DNA from: Alcanivoracaceae bacterium
GTDB lineage: Bacteria; Pseudomonadota; Gammaproteobacteria; Pseudomonadales; Alcanivoracaceae
Direction of reading: 5' to 3'
Length of the DNA stretch: 54,474 nucleotides
Assembly: GCA_027324795.1 (NCBI GenBank)
Contig: DAHVSB010000006.1
Span: forward strand, 1-54,474
Numbering within the stretch: the first letter of the stretch is position 1; every line of letters starts with the position of its first letter. A model generated the notes under the pieces. The model did no database searches. It was not told where the DNA came from and saw only the letters and a list, made by a program, of their open reading frames with translations. Positions 10,845-23,504 of the stretch are shown in pieces. A program made the position numbers and the translations under genes.

Positions 10845-12290
10845 TTAAGAGGCTGTGCCACCTATGGTGAGGGCATCCACGCGCAAACTTGGTTGGCCCA
10901 CCCCTACAGGGACAGACTGCCCGTCTTTGCCGCAAACGCCAACCCCTGAATCTAAGGCTAAATCGTTACCCACCATGCTAATACTACGCATGACTTCGGC
11001 ACCACTGCCGATAAGAGTGGCACCTTTCACAGGATATTGAATTTTTCCATTTTCCACCCAATAGGCTTCGTTGGTGGAAAATACAAAGCGCCCAGAGGTT
11101 ATATCCACTTGCCCACCACCAAAGTTTACCGCATACACCCCCTTATCGAGGGAAGCCAAAATTTCAGCGGGGTCAGAGTTGCCTGGCAGCATATAAGTAT
11201 TGGTCATGCGTGGCATGGGTAAATGGGCGTAAGACTCTCGGCGGCCGTTGCCCGTGGGCTCAAAACCGGCTAAGCGAGCATTGTGCTTATCTTGCATATA
11301 CTTCACTAAACGGCCATTTTCAATCAAGGTGTTAACTTGTGTAGGGGTGCCCTCGTCATCGATAGTAAGCGAGCCACGGCGGTGAGCCAATGTGCCGTCA
11401 TCCACCACTGTACACAACGGCGAAGCCACCATTTCACCCATTTGCTGGGCATATACTGAGGTTCCTTTGCGATTAAAATCGCCCTCTAGCCCATGACCCA
11501 CTGCTTCGTGTAACAGCACACCCGGCCACCCCGGGCCTAACACCACAGGGAACACCCCCGCCGGCGCTGCTTGTGCCTCTAGATTCAGCAAGGCAATACG
11601 CACAGCTTCTTTGGCCCAAGCTTCAACTCTTCCTTCTTCCAATAACCAATCATAAGTTACGCGACCACCGCCACCAGCGCTGCCACGCTCGCGGCGCCCA
11701 TTGCGCTCAACGATAACGGAAACGTTAAAACGCACCAAAGGGCGAATATCAGCCCCAAAGGTGCCATCAGTGGCAGCGACCATGATATTGTCGTGGGCAG
11801 CATGCAGCGAAGCAGATACCTCGCACACCGCTGGGTCTAAAGCGCGTGTATAAGCATCTAAACGTTGAAGCAAAGCAACTTTTTGCTCCGACTCCCAACT
11901 TAAGATGGGGTTTTCGGCGGTGTATAGGGGCGCCGAGGCCGTCGACACTAAAGGCTTGACCTTGCCACTCATCCCCATACGCACAATGCTGCCAGCCGCT
12001 CCGGCCACCTGCTGTAACGCCTGTTGAGAAAGATTATCGGTATAAGCAAAACCTGTTTGCTCACCACTAATCACGCGCAGCCCCGCACCATGCTCCAGAC
12101 TAAAATAAGCATCACGCACGACGCCATTTTCAAGCACCCAACCTTCGGTATGGCTGTGCTGCAAAAAGATATCCGCATAATCCGTTTGTGGTCCTGCCAC
12201 GGTGGCCAAAATACTTTCCAAGATTTGGCTAGTAAGCGCTGTGGGAGCTAATAGCACCTCTTCAGTACGCTTTATCAACGAATTTGTCAC
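10845..12290 (-). CDS. tldD: Metalloprotease TldD
   Basis: [20 protein letters not shown] zinc motif; 481 aa. Confidence 0.96.
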   Translation of the reverse strand: MTNSLIKRTEEVLLAPTALTSQILESILATVAGPQTDYADIFLQHSHTEGWVLENGVVRDAYFSLEHGAGLRVISGEQTGFAYTDNLSQQALQQVAGAAGSIVRMGMSGKVKPLVSTASAPLYTAENPILSWESEQKVALLQRLDAYTRALDPAVCEVSASLHAAHDNIMVAATDGTFGADIRPLVRFNVSVIVERNGRRERGSAGGGGRVTYDWLLEEGRVEAWAKEAVRIALLNLEAQAAPAGVFPVVLGPGWPGVLLHEAVGHGLEGDFNRKGTSVYAQQMGEMVASPLCTVVDDGTLAHRRGSLTIDDEGTPTQVNTLIENGRLVKYMQDKHNARLAGFEPTGNGRRESYAHLPMPRMTNTYMLPGNSDPAEILASLDKGVYAVNFGGGQVDITSGRFVFSTNEAYWVENGKIQYPVKGATLIGSGAEVMRSISMVGNDLALDSGVGVCGKDGQSVPVGVGQPSLRVDALTIGGTAS

Positions 12291-12312
12291 TCGCTAAACT
12301 CCTAAACAGCCT

Positions 12313-15300
12313 TTAATAGGCATATTGCTGACGTTTTTTTGTATAGATTCCACTGACGTCTTCCACTCTGGGGTTCTTCCACCCCCCCCTCACTTGGTAC
12401 TCCATAGACGTCATTTTTTCTAAGCGGTTGCCCCAAAGTCGCTCCACCACAAATATGCCTGCACAGGTGGCGGGGCCTGCAAAACAACCTGCATACAAGT
12501 TACTAGAAAGGGGCAGAGTTACTTCAATTCCACTATCCAGCTCCCCCGTGGCCATATCAAGCACACCCGCTATTTTAAACTCCGCAGATGGCGAAAGGAT
12601 TTGCGCATTGGTTGTAATTACCGTAGAACCTTTTAAGCGGTAATCTCCTGTGAGCTTATCCACTACTAAGCCCTTTTGCACCACATCTGAAAAGTCCAAA
12701 CGCAAACGGCGCCCCAACGTGTGTCCCACATTCAAAACGCCTAGCATACGCAATGCCGATGTACGCTTATCTGAGGTGGGCAAAAACGCCCTATCCACCC
12801 GCAAGCTCACATCACCCTCGAGTTGTTGGTAATCAAGCTCCCAGGGCGCGCCTTGCCAAGCAACCTTCCACTGGCTGCTCGCTTGCTCCCCTTCGATAAA
12901 AGAAGCAAGACCAAGCTCGCGAAATAAAGTACCTAAGTCTTGGCTATCAATAGTCGCTTCAAGCTCGCTGGTTTGTTGTGCTTTGTGTTCTTGCCACCGC
13001 AACTGCCCCATTAATGTGGTGCCATGCCAACGCCCTTGCAAGGCCTCAAACAAAATACCATTGGCCATGGGTCTCAGCTGTGCTTGCCAACGCCCCAGCG
13101 CCTTGCCCTTGACTTGCAACTCATTAATGCGCACATCCGCCACAGGAAAAGTAGTGGGGGTTGCTTTAAATGGCAAAGTTGAAGCAGATAACGCCTTGGT
13201 TTTAAAAGGCCAAATCAATTTGTCCACATGTGCTGTTAAGGGCCTATCCCCACGTGGCTGATACTGGTTAGGCACCCACAGTTCGCCGCTCAATCTTTCG
13301 CTTTGCATCTGTAATTGCCACGCCCTTTCCTCTTGTGTGAAGGCAATATCACCCGTCCCCACCTGACCTAAGCCACCCAAACTCAATTCCTCTACCGCCA
13401 AAGCTAATTGAGTTGTGGGCCATTGTGAGCCAGCCAAAGCATTATCGCTGTCAGCAAATAATTGCTGCCATTCCAAAACATCTAACTGCGCCACCTTGCC
13501 TGTAATGGCAATTCCCTGGCTAGGCAGCACAGCTTTACCGCCACCAAAATGCACCACTCCGCGCTCTAGCCCTTCGTTGTTCAGCTGCATCTCGCCCTGC
13601 AACAACTCGCTACGCAGCGCAAATCTCTGGCCTCGATGGCTGGGGTGCCAGGATAAGGTAAGCGGCAACTTATCTTTACTGGCCTTATGAAGGGGTGCGG
13701 GTAAATCCACGCCCACACCTTGCAAGTCAGAATACACTTGCCAGCTCACTGCATGTTCAGCTTGGCGTGGGATATTTAAAGAAAACTGGTACTCCATTTG
13801 TCCCCACAGATGCTTCATCCAGTCCATCGACTGCCATTGGCGCAGCTGTTTCATGGCCACGTCGCCGACCAACGATAGCTGAGTATGGTTCTCGCTGCTG
13901 GTGATGCGCCCTGTTATGTCCCGTTCAAATAAACGGCCAGTGAACTTAGAAACCTGTAGCCCTTTTTCAAGCGAGAAAACAGCATCGCCCGTGAGCTGTG
14001 TGGCGAACAAATCGAGAGATTCTGAGCCAAAGGCCACCTGGCTTAAATGTGCATTCACCTCAAGTGCCAGTTTTTCTGCTTTGGGCGCCAACGGTATAGC
14101 TAGCATTAACTGGCCTGATGCCGTTCCTCCCTGCACCTGCCATTGCTGCAATGCTTCTGGCACTTGAGCCACCAGTGGCGTTTGGGTGAACAAACGGTTT
14201 AGCGCCTCCGCCTCTCCATCAAAAAAACCGCTCGCGACTAGCCGATTGCGTTCAGGTTGCGGTGATATATGCAATTGGATTTGACGTAATGACTGGCCTA
14301 AATAGTGGGCGCTCAGTGATTCACCTGTGACTTCAGCGCCATTAATTTGTACCTCTCCATTAATTTGGCGCATATTTGGCCAGCCTGGCGCCAAATGAAG
14401 CTCTGCTGATTGTGTAGCGAAGGACATTAAAAAAGTCCTTTGCCAAGGCATTTCTATGGCTGGCTTTACAGTCCCTTCATACAGAAACCGGCCTCTTTCT
14501 AGCTCACCGCCCACAAAAGCTTGCTCTAGCCATTGGCTTGCTGCTTCGGGGATTTTACGCAATGGAATGTAAGTGGCTGCACGGCTCACGCGCCCTTGGG
14601 CCACCTCTGCCCTAAGCTTTAAATAAGGGGGGGCGTTTTGGGGTAAATAAAGCGCAAGCAGCGCCTCACCCATGGCATCTTGGTTAAGCACCTGTAATCG
14701 GCTTGATGTTACTGCATAACCCTCGGACTCTTTGTGCCAATGCAAGCTTCCTTGGACCTCGCCCGAAAGTTCTTGTTTAAACAAATTGGGCAAGCCAAGG
14801 CGAATAGGCTGCGGTTCTATAAAAGCTACCCCTTCTTGAGGAGTTGCCGATATCCAGCCATAAACACCAGACAGCTTCGCGACCTCTTCATCCGTGCCCA
14901 CAGCCACATCTTGAAAACGCACACTGGCTCTGTGCCATTGATAGTTTTCGCCGAGCAAATAAAATTCAGAAATTCTACCTTCAGGCGCAGCGTCTAGCAC
15001 TCTAGGGGCAGGTTCAGGAAGCGGAAAAGGCCACGCTTTTATATGGCGCGCCAAACCACTTAAGGATATATTTTCACCGCGCATTTGCCACTTAACGCTT
15101 TGCGACTCATCCTCCTTCACATCCAACCACAGAGGCCCAGCATTTAATCGACCCGCTTCATCATTGTGGCCCTCAATAGATTCTAGCTGCAGCGCATAAC
15201 CGCTAGCAGTACGGTTACCGCGCACAACCACAGCCGCATCATCAAGAGACCAGAGCCCACTTTGCTGGCGATGAACTACACTTATTTGAGCTTGGCTAAG

Positions 15301-16158
15301 TACAAGTGTGGACTCTGCTAATCCACCTTTTTGTAGTTTTCCCCACAATTCCACCTTGCCCCCAATGCGCGCTGGCACCAAGTCTAGTGGCCATTGCTCC
15401 GGCAACCAACGCTCTAAACGTTCACCATCCAATGCCAAGTAAACGACACCTGCTAACTCATTAAACGCGTAAGCTTTATGATTCAAATGTAGCCGCGTAG
15501 AGAAAGAAAGCGCATGATTAGAAGCTTTAAAATCTAGCCCTAATAAGCGTTTACCGCCCTGCTTAATTAGCACAAATCGTGCGTCATCGCTTTCTATACT
15601 GGGTTGTTCAGGGAAATCAAAACGTAGTTGTATCTTTTCTAGCACCACGTTTTGCTGATCGTAAGCCAACTCCAACAGATTGCGCAGCTGCTCAGCACTT
15701 AGTGCCGTGGGCTGGGTGCTATCACCCTGCCCACGCAAGCGCACATTCCCCTGCTCATCCACCACCAAATGAAGACTGGCGCCGCGTAATTTAAGTTTGC
15801 GTAATTGCAAATTTCGGCGCCAAATGGAGCGCCAAAGGTCGATGGTAATATCCGCAGCTTCAACAACAAAAGGGCTCACGCCTTTATCTGAAGGAACAAG
15901 CTGCAGCTCTTGTAGATAAATAGTAGGCGAAAACCCTTTCACCTCTCCCCTAATGTGGCCAACCTCCAGCTCCACTGACAATTGCTGCTCAATGCGCTCT
16001 TCTAGTAAATGCGCAATCTCAGGTAGCCAATGCATCGCCACCCGCACACCGAGGGAGAGCATCAAGAGTAAGCACAAGCAAAGGGCCGCTACTGCGGAAA
16101 CAAAGACACCTAGCGATGGGAACCGAGTTTTTGCTGCCTCTACTGATCGCTTTGCCAC
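12313..16158 (-). CDS. yhdP: YhdP / AsmA-like very large inner-membrane-anchored lipid-transport family protein
   Basis: 1281 aa, N-terminal TM, AsmA-like beta-rich body; located between maf and tldD. Confidence 0.9.
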   Translation of the reverse strand: MAKRSVEAAKTRFPSLGVFVSAVAALCLCLLLMLSLGVRVAMHWLPEIAHLLEERIEQQLSVELEVGHIRGEVKGFSPTIYLQELQLVPSDKGVSPFVVEAADITIDLWRSIWRRNLQLRKLKLRGASLHLVVDEQGNVRLRGQGDSTQPTALSAEQLRNLLELAYDQQNVVLEKIQLRFDFPEQPSIESDDARFVLIKQGGKRLLGLDFKASNHALSFSTRLHLNHKAYAFNELAGVVYLALDGERLERWLPEQWPLDLVPARIGGKVELWGKLQKGGLAESTLVLSQAQISVVHRQQSGLWSLDDAAVVVRGNRTASGYALQLESIEGHNDEAGRLNAGPLWLDVKEDESQSVKWQMRGENISLSGLARHIKAWPFPLPEPAPRVLDAAPEGRISEFYLLGENYQWHRASVRFQDVAVGTDEEVAKLSGVYGWISATPQEGVAFIEPQPIRLGLPNLFKQELSGEVQGSLHWHKESEGYAVTSSRLQVLNQDAMGEALLALYLPQNAPPYLKLRAEVAQGRVSRAATYIPLRKIPEAASQWLEQAFVGGELERGRFLYEGTVKPAIEMPWQRTFLMSFATQSAELHLAPGWPNMRQINGEVQINGAEVTGESLSAHYLGQSLRQIQLHISPQPERNRLVASGFFDGEAEALNRLFTQTPLVAQVPEALQQWQVQGGTASGQLMLAIPLAPKAEKLALEVNAHLSQVAFGSESLDLFATQLTGDAVFSLEKGLQVSKFTGRLFERDITGRITSSENHTQLSLVGDVAMKQLRQWQSMDWMKHLWGQMEYQFSLNIPRQAEHAVSWQVYSDLQGVGVDLPAPLHKASKDKLPLTLSWHPSHRGQRFALRSELLQGEMQLNNEGLERGVVHFGGGKAVLPSQGIAITGKVAQLDVLEWQQLFADSDNALAGSQWPTTQLALAVEELSLGGLGQVGTGDIAFTQEERAWQLQMQSERLSGELWVPNQYQPRGDRPLTAHVDKLIWPFKTKALSASTLPFKATPTTFPVADVRINELQVKGKALGRWQAQLRPMANGILFEALQGRWHGTTLMGQLRWQEHKAQQTSELEATIDSQDLGTLFRELGLASFIEGEQASSQWKVAWQGAPWELDYQQLEGDVSLRVDRAFLPTSDKRTSALRMLGVLNVGHTLGRRLRLDFSDVVQKGLVVDKLTGDYRLKGSTVITTNAQILSPSAEFKIAGVLDMATGELDSGIEVTLPLSSNLYAGCFAGPATCAGIFVVERLWGNRLEKMTSMEYQVRGGWKNPRVEDVSGIYTKKRQQYAY

Positions 16159-16730
16159 ATCGCCACTCCTGCGTCTTCGAGCATTTGGGCTGTTTGCGCT
16201 AAGGGCAGGCCTACAACATTGCTATAACAGCCATTAATGGCACTAACTAAAGCAGCACCAAAGCCTTGTATGCCATACCCCCCTGCTTTATCGAAGGGCT
16301 CGCCCGTGGCGATATATTGTTCTAAATATTGAGTGGACAGTTGACGGAAAGTCACTTGGGTAGTGACAGCATGAGTTTTTACACCTGCACTGGTGCATAG
16401 GGCAACTGCTGTTATCACCACATGGGTGTTACCACTTAAGCGCTGCAAATTAGCCAAGGCCTGAGCACGAGAGGCCGGCTTATCTAATAAGTTGCCCTCA
16501 AACAACACCACTGTGTCTGCGCCTAAAACGGCTGCATCCTCACGATTTACCCGCTGCCAACCCACCCGCGCTTTATCTTGCGCTAACCGTAACGCGCAAT
16601 CTTTTGCATTCTCTAATGGGAGCGGCGTTTCATCCACCTGGATATCATCAATGACTTCAAACTCCACTCCTATTTGCTCAAGCAAGGCTTTACGTCTTGG
16701 CGAAGTGGAAGCTAAATACAAGGTTGTCAT
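16140..16730 (-). CDS. maf: Maf nucleotide pyrophosphatase
   Basis: LYLASTSPRRKALLEQIG and GADTVV; start refined to MTTLYLAS (16730), overlapping the mreD stop. Confidence 0.94.
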   Translation of the reverse strand: MTTLYLASTSPRRKALLEQIGVEFEVIDDIQVDETPLPLENAKDCALRLAQDKARVGWQRVNREDAAVLGADTVVLFEGNLLDKPASRAQALANLQRLSGNTHVVITAVALCTSAGVKTHAVTTQVTFRQLSTQYLEQYIATGEPFDKAGGYGIQGFGAALVSAINGCYSNVVGLPLAQTAQMLEDAGVAMWQSDQ

Positions 16731-17221
16731 TAACGCACCATAAATCGTATCTGAAGGATTCGTAACATCCCGAACAAAGGACGCCAAAATAGTGCTGAAA
16801 ACAGCACCGGCAGCAAAGTCAGCATGGGTGACACGGTGTTCTCACCCAAGGAGCTATTCAAAATATGGGCACTAAATGCAGCAACACCTAGCAATAAAAA
16901 TACTGCAAAGGACTGTTGTAGTGCTCCATACACTCGCAAACGCTTATAACTATTTAATGTTAAGTAAGCGAGCAAAGCAAAAGATATGGCGTATACGCCT
17001 AACACGCGCCCGAGTAAAAGATCGGCATATAGGCCTGCCAAGAGGCCGGCCAAAACACCAATCCGGTGAGGGAGCGCCAACACCCAAAACACCAACATCA
17101 TGCCAATCCAAAGCGGCCGTCCTGCGCTAATAGCATCAGGCAAAGCAATCACTTGCAATAATCCAGCAAGCAAAAACGTCATCACAATTAACAGTGTTCC
17201 CGAAGCTGGCTGCATACGCAT
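16730..17221 (-). CDS. mreD: Rod-shape determining protein MreD
   Basis: Hydrophobic 163-aa protein following mreC. Confidence 0.9.
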   Translation of the reverse strand: MRMQPASGTLLIVMTFLLAGLLQVIALPDAISAGRPLWIGMMLVFWVLALPHRIGVLAGLLAGLYADLLLGRVLGVYAISFALLAYLTLNSYKRLRVYGALQQSFAVFLLLGVAAFSAHILNSSLGENTVSPMLTLLPVLFSALFWRPLFGMLRILQIRFMVR

Positions 17222-18099
17222 TATTCCTCGCCCTCTTCTGATGCCACCAATAACACATGGGACACTTTATCAATCTCGGCAGTTGGCGCCGCTTCCACCG
17301 TCATAAATGCATCCCCAGGCTCCACATGCAAGCTCACGATTTTGCCCACGGGATAACCTTGAGGATAACGCTGGTCTAAGCCAGTACTAACAAGTAAATC
17401 TCCCACCTCCACATCAGCGGTGGTGGGTACATACATCAGGCGCAATTTATCCACTTGCCCTGTTCCAGCTAAAATTGCGCGCACGCCATTACGATTAATT
17501 TGGACAGAAAGTGCATGGCTAGAGTCCGTTACCAATAGAACCCGAGAAAAAGAAGCCCCTGCTTCTACTACTTGCCCAAGCAGCCCCTTGGCATCAAGAA
17601 CCGCTTGGCCAACTCGAACCTTGTCGTTGGCGCCCTTATTCACCACCACCTCTTGGCGACTAGGATCAGGGTCAATACCAATAATTTGTGCGGTGAGTAC
17701 TTTCGTATTTAATTCTGCGGCTGAGTTTAATAGTTGCCGCAAACGAGCATTTTCAGCCTCAAGCACCGCAAGCTTCTGCACTCTCTGCTGCAATACCAGT
17801 AACTGCCGCTCCATAGAGGCATTTTCAGATATTAACTGACTACGGCTTTTGCTCTGCTCTTTGCCCCATTGCATCATCGCCGTGGGCAAATGAGCCACAT
17901 AGTGAACTGGTGCCACTAAATAAGAAGCCACGTAACGCGGCTTTTCTAGATAAGAAGTTCTATGATCCACAAACATCAAGACGAAGGAAAGCACCGCCGC
18001 CAGCAAGAGACGGTAAGAAGGTTTGGGGGTACGAGAATGTAAGCCTTTAATCGTTAGCCTCCAAGGGCATGTTGGACGCCCAACACACAAGCCCACCAT
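17221..18099 (-). CDS. mreC: Rod-shape determining protein MreC
   Basis: N-terminal TM, coiled coil, GQVVEAGASFSRVLLVTDSSHALSVQINRNGVRAILAGTG. Confidence 0.93.
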   Translation of the reverse strand: MVGLCVGRPTCPWRLTIKGLHSRTPKPSYRLLLAAVLSFVLMFVDHRTSYLEKPRYVASYLVAPVHYVAHLPTAMMQWGKEQSKSRSQLISENASMERQLLVLQQRVQKLAVLEAENARLRQLLNSAAELNTKVLTAQIIGIDPDPSRQEVVVNKGANDKVRVGQAVLDAKGLLGQVVEAGASFSRVLLVTDSSHALSVQINRNGVRAILAGTGQVDKLRLMYVPTTADVEVGDLLVSTGLDQRYPQGYPVGKIVSLHVEPGDAFMTVEAAPTAEIDKVSHVLLVASEEGEE

Positions 18100-18117
18100 G
18101 AGTGGGCTCTTGGGTAA

Positions 18118-19179
<1,062 letters not shown>

Positions 19180-19474
19180 TTAATCTTTATAAAATGCCGT
19201 CATACAAAACCGAGCGAATCTCATTATCGTTTAACAAAGTGCGCCAAAACCAGAGGCGCAAGAAAACAAACCTACTTACAAAAGTGCTCTCACGGCAAAA
19301 ATAGTTGGAAGGCGAACTCTAACAATGGTTCACCTTTTGGGCAAGCAAAAATAGCCCAATGAGAACAAGGTCAACTAGCGCTAGGGCCACTATTTATGCT
19401 ATTTTACAGGGCATTTTTCATAGCACTGCTGACTTCGTCTCGGCAGCACTTATTAGCCACGGAGAACTACTCTC

Positions 19475-19765
19475 ATGTCCCTTAGCCAAGATGACCTAAT
19501 CCGTTTGGCCAAGCTTTCACTGCTAAATTTTAGCGAAGCCGAGCTCAACGCATTGCAGCCTCGCCTCAATCAACTCACCAACGTGATAGCAGAATTAGCT
19601 TCCATCGACACTCAAGGCGCACAGCCACTTATCCACCCCTTCGATGGCACAGCGCCACTACGCACAGACGCGGTAACAGAACCTGATTACCGCGACCAAG
19701 TGTTGCCTTTGTCAGCCAATACGGCTGATTCCCATTATGTGGTACCGCAAGTCATTGAAGAATAG
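19475..19765 (+). CDS. gatC: Asp/Glu-tRNA amidotransferase subunit C
   Basis: 96 aa, GatC-like, directly upstream of gatA. Confidence 0.94.
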   Translation: MSLSQDDLIRLAKLSLLNFSEAELNALQPRLNQLTNVIAELASIDTQGAQPLIHPFDGTAPLRTDAVTEPDYRDQVLPLSANTADSHYVVPQVIEE

Positions 19766-19773
19766 GAAGCGCC

Positions 19774-21231
19774 ATGCACCAACTTACATTAACTCAGTTA
19801 CAACAAGGGCTTGCCAACGGCGACTTTACTGCCACGGATATCGCGGAGCACTATTTATCGCGCATCGAAGCCCATGACCCACAACTTAATAGCTTTATCA
19901 CCATCACAGCTGACCAAGCATTAGCACAAGCCAAAGCCGCTGATAAAGCCCGCGCCAAAGGTGAAGCTGGCCCATTAAACGGCCTCCCCATTGCCCACAA
20001 AGATATGTTTTGCACCCAAGGGGTAAAAACCACTAGCGCCTCACGCATGCTTGATAACTTTGTGCCCCCTTATAACGCCACCGTGGTGGAGCGCTTACAG
20101 CAAGCCGGCATGGTGATGCTTGGCAAAACCAACATGGACGAATTTGCCATGGGTTCCTCCAACACCACCAGTTTTTATGGCGCCGTAAAAAACCCATGGC
20201 AGCCGGACTGCGTACCGGGTGGCTCCTCTGGCGGCTCCGCTGCTGCAGTGGCAGCACGCTTAACCCCTGCCGCCACGGGCTCCGATACGGGTGGCTCCAT
20301 TCGCCAGCCCGCAGCCCTTACAGGCATCACTGGGCTCAAACCCACCTATGGTCGTATTTCCCGTTGGGGCATGATTGCCCTCGCATCGAGCATGGACCAA
20401 GCGGGTCCCATGGCCACCACCGCAGAAGACTGCGCCTTACTACTCAACGCCCTCGCTGGCCACGATAATAAGGACAGCACCAGTGCCACCCAAGCGGCAG
20501 AAGACTATACCCAAGGATTACAGCAGCCCATTAGCGGTTTGCGTATTGGCGTGCCGGAAGAGTTTTTCCCTGAAACCCTATCTTCGGGTGTGGCCAACCC
20601 CGTGCGCGCTGCCCTCTCTTTACTTGAAGAGCAAGGCGCTGTGCTGGTGCCTATTTCTTTACCATGCCTTGCCTGGGTGGTGCCCACTTATACAGCGTTA
20701 GTTGCCGCAGAAGCCTGTTCTAACCTATCGCGTTTTGATGGCGTGCGCTTTGGCCACCAATGCGACAACCCCAAAGACATCGAAGATTTATTCACCCGTA
20801 GCCGCAGCGAAGGCTTTGGCGCCAATGTGAAAGAGCGCATTTTGCTCGGCAATAGCATGTTGTCAGTGGAGAACTACCAGCGTTATTACGTCAAAGCCCA
20901 ACAGGTGCGCCGCTTAATCAGCCAAGCCCTCACCGAAGCGTTGCAAGAAGTGGATCTTATCGCTGGCCCCACCACTCCAGATGTGGCCTTTGGTTTTGAT
21001 GATAAGCAAGACCCAGTGAGCATGAACCTTTCCGACACCTTCACCATAGGTGCCAATCTTGCGGGCTTACCGGCTATTTCTTTCCCAGTGGGCTTTGAGC
21101 AAGGCTTGCCCGTGGGCGCGCAACTTATTGGCGGTGCATTTAAGGAAGCTCAATTACTGCAAGTGGTGCATCAATATCAGCAGGCCACCCAATGGCACCA
21201 AGAAACCCCTAAGCTAGGAGCGGCACAATGA
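19774..21231 (+). CDS. gatA: Asp/Glu-tRNA amidotransferase subunit A
   Basis: Amidase signature [32 protein letters not shown]. Confidence 0.98.
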   Translation: MHQLTLTQLQQGLANGDFTATDIAEHYLSRIEAHDPQLNSFITITADQALAQAKAADKARAKGEAGPLNGLPIAHKDMFCTQGVKTTSASRMLDNFVPPYNATVVERLQQAGMVMLGKTNMDEFAMGSSNTTSFYGAVKNPWQPDCVPGGSSGGSAAAVAARLTPAATGSDTGGSIRQPAALTGITGLKPTYGRISRWGMIALASSMDQAGPMATTAEDCALLLNALAGHDNKDSTSATQAAEDYTQGLQQPISGLRIGVPEEFFPETLSSGVANPVRAALSLLEEQGAVLVPISLPCLAWVVPTYTALVAAEACSNLSRFDGVRFGHQCDNPKDIEDLFTRSRSEGFGANVKERILLGNSMLSVENYQRYYVKAQQVRRLISQALTEALQEVDLIAGPTTPDVAFGFDDKQDPVSMNLSDTFTIGANLAGLPAISFPVGFEQGLPVGAQLIGGAFKEAQLLQVVHQYQQATQWHQETPKLGAAQ

Positions 21232-22676
21232 TTGAATGGGAAACCGTTATTGGCCTCGAGGTGCATGTGCAACTCACCACGGCCTCCAAAATATTCTCGG
21301 GCTCGAGTACTGCCTTTGGCGCTGAGCCCAACAGCCAAGCTAGCCTCATTGATTTAGGCTTGCCTGGCACTTTACCGAGTGTAAACCGAGCCGCCATAGA
21401 GCAAGCCATCAGCTTTGGACTTGCCATAGGCGCCGACATCAACCAGCGCTCCGTGTTTGAGCGCAAGCACTATTTTTATCCCGACTCTCCCAAAGGCTAC
21501 CAAACCACACAAAATGACGAACCCATTGTGAAAGGCGGCGCCATCGAAATCGAGCTGGAAAACGGCGAGCGTAAAACCATTCGTATTCACCATGCTCACC
21601 TAGAAGAAGATGCAGGAAAATCAAGCCACGAGGGCTTTCAGGGTAATTCGGGCATTGATTTAAACCGCGCAGGCACCCCCCTCATTGAGGTAGTATCTGA
21701 ACCTGACATGCGCTCTGCAGAAGAAGCTGTGGCCTTTGCTCGCGCACTGTATAGCATCGTTACCACCCTTGGTGTGTGCGATGGCAAAATGGCTCAAGGC
21801 TCGTTGCGTTTTGATGTGAACGTTTCTGTGCGCCCTAAAGGCCAAGAAGAGTTTGGCACGCGCACCGAAACCAAAAACCTTAACTCTTTCCGCTTTATGG
21901 AAGCCTGCATCAAACAAGAAGTGGCACGCCAAATTGATGTACTCGAAGACGGCGGTAACGTGGTGCAAGAAACCCGCCTTTACAATGGCGACACCCACAC
22001 CGCTCGCTCCCTAAGAGTGAAAGAAGATGCAGACGACTACCGCTACTTCCCTTGTCCAGACATTCCCCCTGTGGTGGTAAGCAGCGAAGATATAGAAGCA
22101 CTAAAAGCGGCACTGCCTGAGCTACCCGAGGCACGTAAAGCACGCTTTGTGAGCGAATACGAACTGTCGAACTACGACGCCACCCAGCTCACCACGGAGC
22201 GTCACACCGCGGATTACTTTGAAGCAGTGGCCAAACATTGCGGCGACGCCAAGCTAGCGGCTAACTGGGTACTCGGGGATGTGGCTGGCATGCTTAACCA
22301 ACAGGAACTAAGCATTACGGACTCCCCCATTAGTGCAGAGCAGCTCGGCGAGCTGATCACTCGCATTAAAGATGGCACTATTTCTGGTCGCATCGCCAAG
22401 CAAGTGTTTGATGCCGTGTGCGAGAGTGGCAAAAGCCCCGATGCCATCATCGAAGAGCAAGGGTTAAAACAAGTGTCCGATTCTGGCGCACTTGAAAAAA
22501 TCGTAGACCAAGTGCTAGCCGACAATCCGGAGCAAGTGGAAGCCTTCCGCGCTGCCGAAGAGCACCGCCAAAAACGTATGTTCGGTTTCTTTGTGGGCCA
22601 AACCATGCGCTTAAGCCAAGGCAAAGCAAACCCACAGCAGGTGAACCAAATCCTGCAAGAAAAATTAAAAGGATAA
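21228..22676 (+). CDS. gatB: Asp/Glu-tRNA amidotransferase subunit B
   Basis: [30 protein letters not shown] overlap with gatA. Confidence 0.98.
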   Translation: MIEWETVIGLEVHVQLTTASKIFSGSSTAFGAEPNSQASLIDLGLPGTLPSVNRAAIEQAISFGLAIGADINQRSVFERKHYFYPDSPKGYQTTQNDEPIVKGGAIEIELENGERKTIRIHHAHLEEDAGKSSHEGFQGNSGIDLNRAGTPLIEVVSEPDMRSAEEAVAFARALYSIVTTLGVCDGKMAQGSLRFDVNVSVRPKGQEEFGTRTETKNLNSFRFMEACIKQEVARQIDVLEDGGNVVQETRLYNGDTHTARSLRVKEDADDYRYFPCPDIPPVVVSSEDIEALKAALPELPEARKARFVSEYELSNYDATQLTTERHTADYFEAVAKHCGDAKLAANWVLGDVAGMLNQQELSITDSPISAEQLGELITRIKDGTISGRIAKQVFDAVCESGKSPDAIIEEQGLKQVSDSGALEKIVDQVLADNPEQVEAFRAAEEHRQKRMFGFFVGQTMRLSQGKANPQQVNQILQEKLKG

Positions 22677-22679
22677 ATC

Positions 22680-23495
22680 ATGAGCACCAAAGAGTTTCGG
22701 CAACGCGTACGCGTTGATATAGAGAATCATATTGCTCAAGTTCGCATGATTCGTAGTGAAAAGTACAACGGCTTAGATTTGGCCATGCTCCACGCCTTAA
22801 TTGAAGCCGCCGAATGGCTGCGCCCACAGCGCGAACTAAGAGCGGTGATATTAAGCGGTGAAGGAGCAGCTTTTAGTACAGGGCTTGATGTGGCGAGCGT
22901 TACCAAGGCTCCCGCTAAAATGTTCGCCGCTTTTATCCCTTGGAGCAAAAGCGACAACGTATTTCAACGCGCTTGCTGGGCTTGGCGCCAAGTCCCCGTC
23001 CCCGTGATTGCAGCACTCCACGGCCACTGCTACGGTGGCGCTCTGCAAATTGCGTTAGCAGCAGATTTCCGCTTTAGCACCCCCGATTGCAAGCTCTCAG
23101 TGATGGAAATAAAGTGGGGCCTAGTGCCAGATATGACGGGCACCCTTACCCTACGTGAACTCTTGCCCATGGACGTGGCAAAGAAACTGGCCATGACAGG
23201 CGAAGTCATAAGTGCTGAGCAAGGTTTGCAATACCATTTGGTGACAGAGCTCCACGAAGACCCAGTGGCTGCTGCCCTAGCGTTTTGCGATACCTTGGTG
23301 GAGAAATCCCCCGATGCTCTAGGCACCATCAAGGTGCTGTTTCAGGATAACTGGCACGCTAGCCCCAAGCGTGCTTTAGCGCGGGAGCGCTTAGCGCAAT
23401 TGCGAATCTTGCTAAATAGCAATCAACGCCGCGCCGCTCAAGCGGCCATCAAAAAACAAGTGGCAAAATTCCAGCCACGCAAGCTGCCACACTAA
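22680..23495 (+). CDS. Enoyl-CoA hydratase/isomerase (crotonase) family protein
   Basis: VPVIAALHGHCYGGALQIALAADFRF crotonase motif; starts 3 nt after the gatB stop. Confidence 0.9.
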   Translation: MSTKEFRQRVRVDIENHIAQVRMIRSEKYNGLDLAMLHALIEAAEWLRPQRELRAVILSGEGAAFSTGLDVASVTKAPAKMFAAFIPWSKSDNVFQRACWAWRQVPVPVIAALHGHCYGGALQIALAADFRFSTPDCKLSVMEIKWGLVPDMTGTLTLRELLPMDVAKKLAMTGEVISAEQGLQYHLVTELHEDPVAAALAFCDTLVEKSPDALGTIKVLFQDNWHASPKRALARERLAQLRILLNSNQRRAAQAAIKKQVAKFQPRKLPH

Positions 23496-23504
23496 CTCTT
23501 CCTT

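Noticed and set aside
19375-19384. CTAGCGCTAG perfect palindrome upstream of gatC
   Set aside because: Only 10 bp, no repeat elsewhere noticed, and no positional argument beyond being intergenic between mreB and gatC.
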